From positions 1 to 17,736 of the forward strand of contig JAEOSL010000070.1 of the NCBI GenBank assembly GCA_016840385.1: 17,736 bases of DNA. The letters run 5' to 3'. Below the pieces are notes generated by a model, which had not been told where the DNA came from, did no database searches, and worked only from the letters and a program-made list of their open reading frames with translations. Within the stretch, counting starts at the first letter, position 1. Each line of letters starts with the position of its first letter. Below, in pieces: positions 15,617 to 17,736 of this stretch. Source of the DNA: Candidatus Thorarchaeota archaeon (GTDB taxonomy: Archaea > Asgardarchaeota > Thorarchaeia > Thorarchaeales > Thorarchaeaceae). Made by a program: the position numbers and the translations under genes.

Positions 15617-16201
15617 ATGCACATTGGATTTACAATAGTGCAATTTAGAAAGAAGGTAAGACAATTGACAGACCGTGACTCGCATACATACCTTAAACTT
15701 GTAAAAATCTCCAAAAGACACATCCAATGGATAGGATTGTCTGAAGCAGCACATGACATACTGGCGTTTCTACTTGTCGAAAGTTATTGGACTGGAGGAT
15801 CTCTATCCCCTGAAGAATTATCTTCTCTCGCAGGTTACTCAAGAGGGAGCATCAGTGTCGCCATATCCCAGTTGAGATCATTAGGTTTTATCGAGAGCCG
15901 AATCGACACCGGACAAAGTGGTCGTGGCCGTAGACCTACTCTGTATGCAACTACTGAAGGTCTGTCAGGATTGATTCTTTTTGGAATACGAAGATTGACT
16001 CTAGAGTTAGAGGGCTTTCTAGGGGAGTTAGAAGCTATGAAGGTATCACTAGGGGACAATGAAACTAAAGCTCGTTCAGCTTTGGATACTTTGAAATCTG
16101 AGGTTAATATGAATTTGACCCAACTGAGAATAGATGCTAGAAAGATGCTTTCTTCTAAAGCTACTCGTGTATTACAGGCTGAAACAGACAAAAAGAAGTA
16201 A
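15617..16201 (+). CDS. GbsR/MarR-like winged-helix transcriptional regulator
   Basis: A protein of 194 residues. Residues about 40-115 form a winged helix: GLSEAAHDILAFLLVES, then LSPEELSSLAGYSRGSISVA as the helix-turn-helix, ISQLRSLGFIES as recognition-helix continuation, and a basic wing (GQSGRGRRPTLYATT) typical of GbsR-like and archaeal MarR-like proteins. The C-terminal 80 residues are charged and helical with Leu/Glu spacing suggesting a coiled coil for dimerisation. ATG 15617 is the only methionine start before the fold. It is divergent from the giant kinase across a 165-base region with two inverted repeats, so it probably controls the kinase gene, itself, or the signalling operon downstream (117 bases away). 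Its ligand cannot be read from the sequence. Confidence 0.85.
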   Translation: MHIGFTIVQFRKKVRQLTDRDSHTYLKLVKISKRHIQWIGLSEAAHDILAFLLVESYWTGGSLSPEELSSLAGYSRGSISVAISQLRSLGFIESRIDTGQSGRGRRPTLYATTEGLSGLILFGIRRLTLELEGFLGELEAMKVSLGDNETKARSALDTLKSEVNMNLTQLRIDARKMLSSKATRVLQAETDKKK

Positions 16202-16204
16202 TTC

Positions 16205-16221
16205 TATATCTTTTAGATATA
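16205..16221 (+). terminator. AT-rich hairpin after the regulator gene
   Basis: TATATCT (16205-16211) and AGATATA (16215-16221) can form a 7-base-pair stem with a 3-base loop, four bases after the regulator's stop codon. The stem is almost all A/T and therefore weak. The T-rich tract that follows could help archaeal termination, but the same tract also serves as a promoter candidate for the next operon. Confidence 0.25.
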
Positions 16222-16229
16222 TCAGAAAG

Positions 16230-16245
16230 ATATATATATATTATT
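16230..16245 (+). promoter_or_regulatory. TATA-rich promoter of the V4R-like/roadblock/GTPase operon
   Basis: A run of alternating TA (ATATATATAT) is followed by TTATTATTATTATAATTATT. With a 25-base spacing the transcript would start near 16260, exactly where base composition switches from almost pure A/T to a GC-rich leader. The low complexity means the precise box cannot be fixed. Confidence 0.45.
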
Positions 16246-16260
16246 ATTATTATAATTATT

Positions 16261-16318
16261 CGGCCATGTAGCCACGGATCAACTGTGGCAGAAAGGCAGC
16301 GGCCTTGAGATAACAGAA
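16261..16318 (+). promoter_or_regulatory. GC-rich structured leader of the signalling operon
   Basis: This 58-base stretch before ATG 16319 is much richer in G/C than the DNA on its left and can form two successive hairpins: GCCAC (16271-16275) with GTGGC (16285-16289), extended by one G-U pair, and AAGGC (16293-16297) with GCCTT (16302-16306). GGCC at 16262-16265 can also pair with GGCC at 16301-16304, which would compete with the second hairpin. The only ribosome-binding candidate is a weak GAGAT at 16307-16311. It does not look like a tRNA or a riboswitch class I know. Confidence 0.35.
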
Positions 16319-16786
16319 ATGGATTACAAACAACTGTTAGACACAAGCAACGCACTGATAGTAGCTGTTGCAAAATCCATGTTGAATATGGGTTTGGAAA
16401 TCCCGCTTATCTGGACTCAGATGTCTGAAGCTTTTGGTGATGAAGCTAAAAGCATGTTAGATAATCTGAACCTAGACGTTCAGGGTAGCGATGTAAAGTC
16501 AATTGTTGAGTCATATGCTGGTGAGCTACAGAAGCTTGGTGCATGCCAAATGACAGAAGTTGTCAGTGTAACTGACTCTGAAATTCAGCTCAACCTTGGT
16601 GATTGTATTTTCTCTTCTGCAACAGCAGTACTGCGTGCAGGAGATCCTGAACTCATTCCACCTTGTGCATTGACTGCAATACTTGCCAGTATAGTCAAGG
16701 CGACTACTGGAAAGAACTCAATGATCGAGCGTTGTACATGGAAACCAGAGGTTAACGCTTGCCACTTCACAATCTCATTGGAGTGA
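16319..16786 (+). CDS. V4R-like (4-vinyl reductase type) small sensor protein
   Basis: A soluble protein of 155 residues. The N-terminal half is helical (ALIVAVAKSMLNMGLEIPL). The C-terminal half, from about residue 57, follows the layout of V4R domains: a SIVESYAGELQKLG helix, a GDCIF strand with Cys96, PPCALTAILASIVKATTG (Cys116 opening a helix), then ERCTWKPEVNACHFTISLE-like end with Cys139, Cys148 and His149. V4R domains bind small hydrophobic ligands or metals; the clustered Cys/His residues would suit metal or redox sensing. The match is distant and made by eye. It is the first gene of a close-packed set: its stop is 5 bases before a 42-residue miniprotein, then a roadblock protein and a GTPase. 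Inferred role: input module of that GTPase system. Confidence 0.6.
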   Translation: MDYKQLLDTSNALIVAVAKSMLNMGLEIPLIWTQMSEAFGDEAKSMLDNLNLDVQGSDVKSIVESYAGELQKLGACQMTEVVSVTDSEIQLNLGDCIFSSATAVLRAGDPELIPPCALTAILASIVKATTGKNSMIERCTWKPEVNACHFTISLE

Positions 16787-16791
16787 TATGA

Positions 16792-16920
16792 ATGTCAAAA
16801 CTTTCAGATTGTGTACATGCCGGAGACGATAATGCTCAAGGCATGGTCTGGTGCAATAAGAAGAACATCTATGCTTCTGCGAAGGAGAAGGATACGTGTG
16901 AATTCTATGAAAAGAAATAG
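16792..16920 (+). CDS. Cys/His miniprotein, 42 residues, probable metal-binding
   Basis: A small gene between the V4R-like and roadblock genes. It starts at ATG 16792, preceded by GGAGTGAT at 16780-16787, a near-perfect ribosome-binding site that overlaps the upstream stop codon, and ends in TAG at 16920, 15 bases before the roadblock start. The protein begins MSKLSDCVHAG and ends KDTCEFYEKK; potential ligands are Cys7, His9, Cys21 (context VWCNKKN) and Cys36. This spacing resembles small zinc-binding proteins with WC and C-x-F/Y signatures. Upstream and downstream spacing and translation signals argue that it is real. It could be a zinc-binding adaptor of the GTPase system. No named family recognised. 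Confidence 0.7.
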   Translation: MSKLSDCVHAGDDNAQGMVWCNKKNIYASAKEKDTCEFYEKK

Positions 16921-16935
16921 AAGGGTGATATAAAA

Positions 16936-17298
16936 ATGAGTGCAAAAATAAAGAAACTTGAGGAATGCCTCAAGAAATTGGAAGCCGATAGTGAAGTCGA
17001 TGGATGCGCTTTGGTGAGCGATAGAGGCCAGCTTATGGCAGCAGCTCTCCACAAGGGCGTTGATGAAAAGGCAATTGCTGCCATGGCAGCAGCTTTGGTA
17101 TCCATCGGTGGGCGTGTTGGTACAGCTTTGAAATCCGGTGCTCCAAAGAACATCGTGATTGAAGGTCTGGAAAAAACTGTGATAGTCCGTAATCTCAATA
17201 GGGCTTCACTGATTGCAACCGCGCCTAAGGATGCGAAGATCGGTCTAATCGACTTTGAGATGGACAACGCGTTGGGTGACATAACGTCAATCCTGTAG
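16936..17298 (+). CDS. Roadblock/LC7 domain protein
   Basis: A 120-residue protein consisting of one roadblock/LC7 domain: N-terminal helix (LEECLKKLEADSEV), first strand with DGCALVSDRGQLMAAAL, central helix AIAAMAAALVSIGGRVGTAL, then strands KNIVIEGL and TVIVRNLNRASLIATAP, and a final helix. Roadblock proteins dimerise and act as partners or regulators of Ras-like GTPases, including MglB for MglA and Ragulator subunits for Rag GTPases; in actinobacterial conservons a roadblock protein sits beside a COG2229-type GTPase. Here a GTPase gene follows in the same direction after 70 bases. The ATG 16936 start is supported by GGGTGAT at 16923-16929. Compact length suggests a lone domain without fused partner. 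Probably cytosolic or recruited to the membrane by the GTPase. Confidence 0.93.
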   Translation: MSAKIKKLEECLKKLEADSEVDGCALVSDRGQLMAAALHKGVDEKAIAAMAAALVSIGGRVGTALKSGAPKNIVIEGLEKTVIVRNLNRASLIATAPKDAKIGLIDFEMDNALGDITSIL

Positions 17299-17354
17299 GA
17301 TTGGCCTATGGCATTACGACGCTTGTCCTTTCAATATTTTTAAGAAGGTGAATC

Positions 17355-17361
17355 AAGGAGG
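17355..17361 (+). promoter_or_regulatory. Strong ribosome-binding site fixing a TTG start
   Basis: AAGGAGG at 17355-17361 lies 7 bases before TTG 17369. It is the best Shine-Dalgarno match in the window and decides the start of the GTPase, since the next in-frame ATG would be inside the fold, after the P-loop. A TATA-like ATTTTTAA about 30 bases upstream (17335-17342) could also give the GTPase its own promoter. Confidence 0.7.
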
Positions 17362-17368
17362 TTTACTC

Positions 17369-17736
17369 TTGTCCATACGAAAACTAAAAGCATATGATTA
17401 CAAAGTCTATATTACAGGTCCTTTCCAAGCTGGAAAGACGACTCTCATCCATTCTCTCGACCCTAATGCAATATCGATTGAACGAGATATGAAAGAGGAA
17501 TATCGGGGAGAAAAGAGTACGACAACAACCGGGTTTGACCTGGGTCGTGTTATGTGGGTCCGAAAAGAGCTTGATCATAAGGGACTCGCTATTCCCAAGA
17601 AGGAATACGAGCTTGAAGCAGCAGAATACGAAGGTTGGATTGCCAAGGAGATCGAACTCCGGGGCGTACCAGGCCAACTGCATTTCAAATTCGTAAGGGA
17701 TACAATGAGATCCAATAGTGATGGTATCTTGATGAT
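17369..17736 (+). CDS. Small GTPase, SRPRB/COG2229-like (Ras superfamily), partial (3' end beyond window)
   Basis: Starting from TTG 17369, 122 residues are visible before the window ends. The P-loop (G1) is GPFQAGKTT at residues 17-25. Switch I (G2) is in STTTTGFDLG (50-59). G3 is GVPGQLHF (99-106), with the PGQ form seen in COG2229 and MglA-like GTPases rather than Ras DTAGQ. Between G2 and G3 there are 47 residues, longer than the 20-odd I expect for COG2229 proteins; the extra part (about 64-92) is rich in Lys and Glu. G4 and G5 lie outside the window. In bacterial conservons this family forms a unit with a roadblock protein and a sensor kinase. Here it follows the roadblock gene and shares its direction. 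It is probably a cytosolic or membrane-peripheral switch. Its closest relatives could equally be Asgard Arf/SRPRB-like proteins. Confidence 0.88.
   Translation, partial: MSIRKLKAYDYKVYITGPFQAGKTTLIHSLDPNAISIERDMKEEYRGEKSTTTTGFDLGRVMWVRKELDHKGLAIPKKEYELEAAEYEGWIAKEIELRGVPGQLHFKFVRDTMRSNSDGILM

Noticed and set aside
15835..16191. A 118-codon minus-strand frame inside the GbsR/MarR-like regulator
   Set aside because: It is the antisense of a clear winged-helix protein and shows no recognisable domain.
16261..16318. A tRNA or other known small RNA in the GC-rich leader
   Set aside because: No T-loop consensus, no cloverleaf arms and too short; only two simple hairpins can be drawn.
16905..17282. 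A 125-codon minus-strand frame over the roadblock gene
   Set aside because: It mirrors the roadblock coding sequence, and its Ser/Ala-rich composition is what an antisense frame of such a gene produces.

Overview
The window looks like part of an archaeal chromosome, most likely an Asgard archaeon (Thorarchaeia-like is my best guess, by inference). The reasons are AT-rich TATA-type promoters about 25-30 bases upstream of several start codons, some with no obvious ribosome-binding site; Shine-Dalgarno matches to GGAGGTGAT in front of operon-internal genes; a NosD-like beta-helix surface protein followed by Ig-like repeats of a style I associate with Asgard genomes; and a roadblock/LC7 protein beside a small GTPase. 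No rRNA, tRNA, CRISPR array or transposase was found. No gene-free stretch exceeds 300 bases.

Left (1-4287, minus): a secreted parallel beta-helix protein of at least 1429 residues whose C-terminus lies beyond the left edge. It has a signal peptide, a long NosD-like helix and at least four and a half Ig-like repeats. Left-centre (4466-6711): a cytoplasmic serine hydrolase of the beta-lactamase/S12 fold (minus) is divergent from an ArsR-type winged-helix regulator (plus). The gap between them holds a perfect 18-base palindrome plus a third half-site, probably the regulator's operator. An ArsN2-like GNAT acetyltransferase follows the regulator. The 112-base convergent gap 6712-6823 shows nothing I can name.

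Centre (6824-15451, minus): one very large signalling gene of 2875 codons: a receiver domain, 19 PAS domains with one GAF domain, and a histidine kinase core. No membrane segment is visible, so it is probably a soluble, multi-input kinase. Several of its PAS units look like tandem duplicates. A 165-base intergenic region with two inverted repeats separates it from a divergent GbsR/MarR-like regulator (15617-16201).

Right (16319 to the edge, plus): a tightly packed set made of a V4R-like Cys-rich sensor protein, a 42-residue Cys/His miniprotein, a roadblock/LC7 protein and the start of an SRPRB/COG2229-type small GTPase. With the nearby giant kinase this resembles the bacterial 'conservon' arrangement (kinase, roadblock, small protein, GTPase). 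It is the part of the window most likely to be a poorly described signalling system: ligand or redox sensing by the V4R-like protein and kinase, with output through the roadblock/GTPase pair. That functional link is inference.
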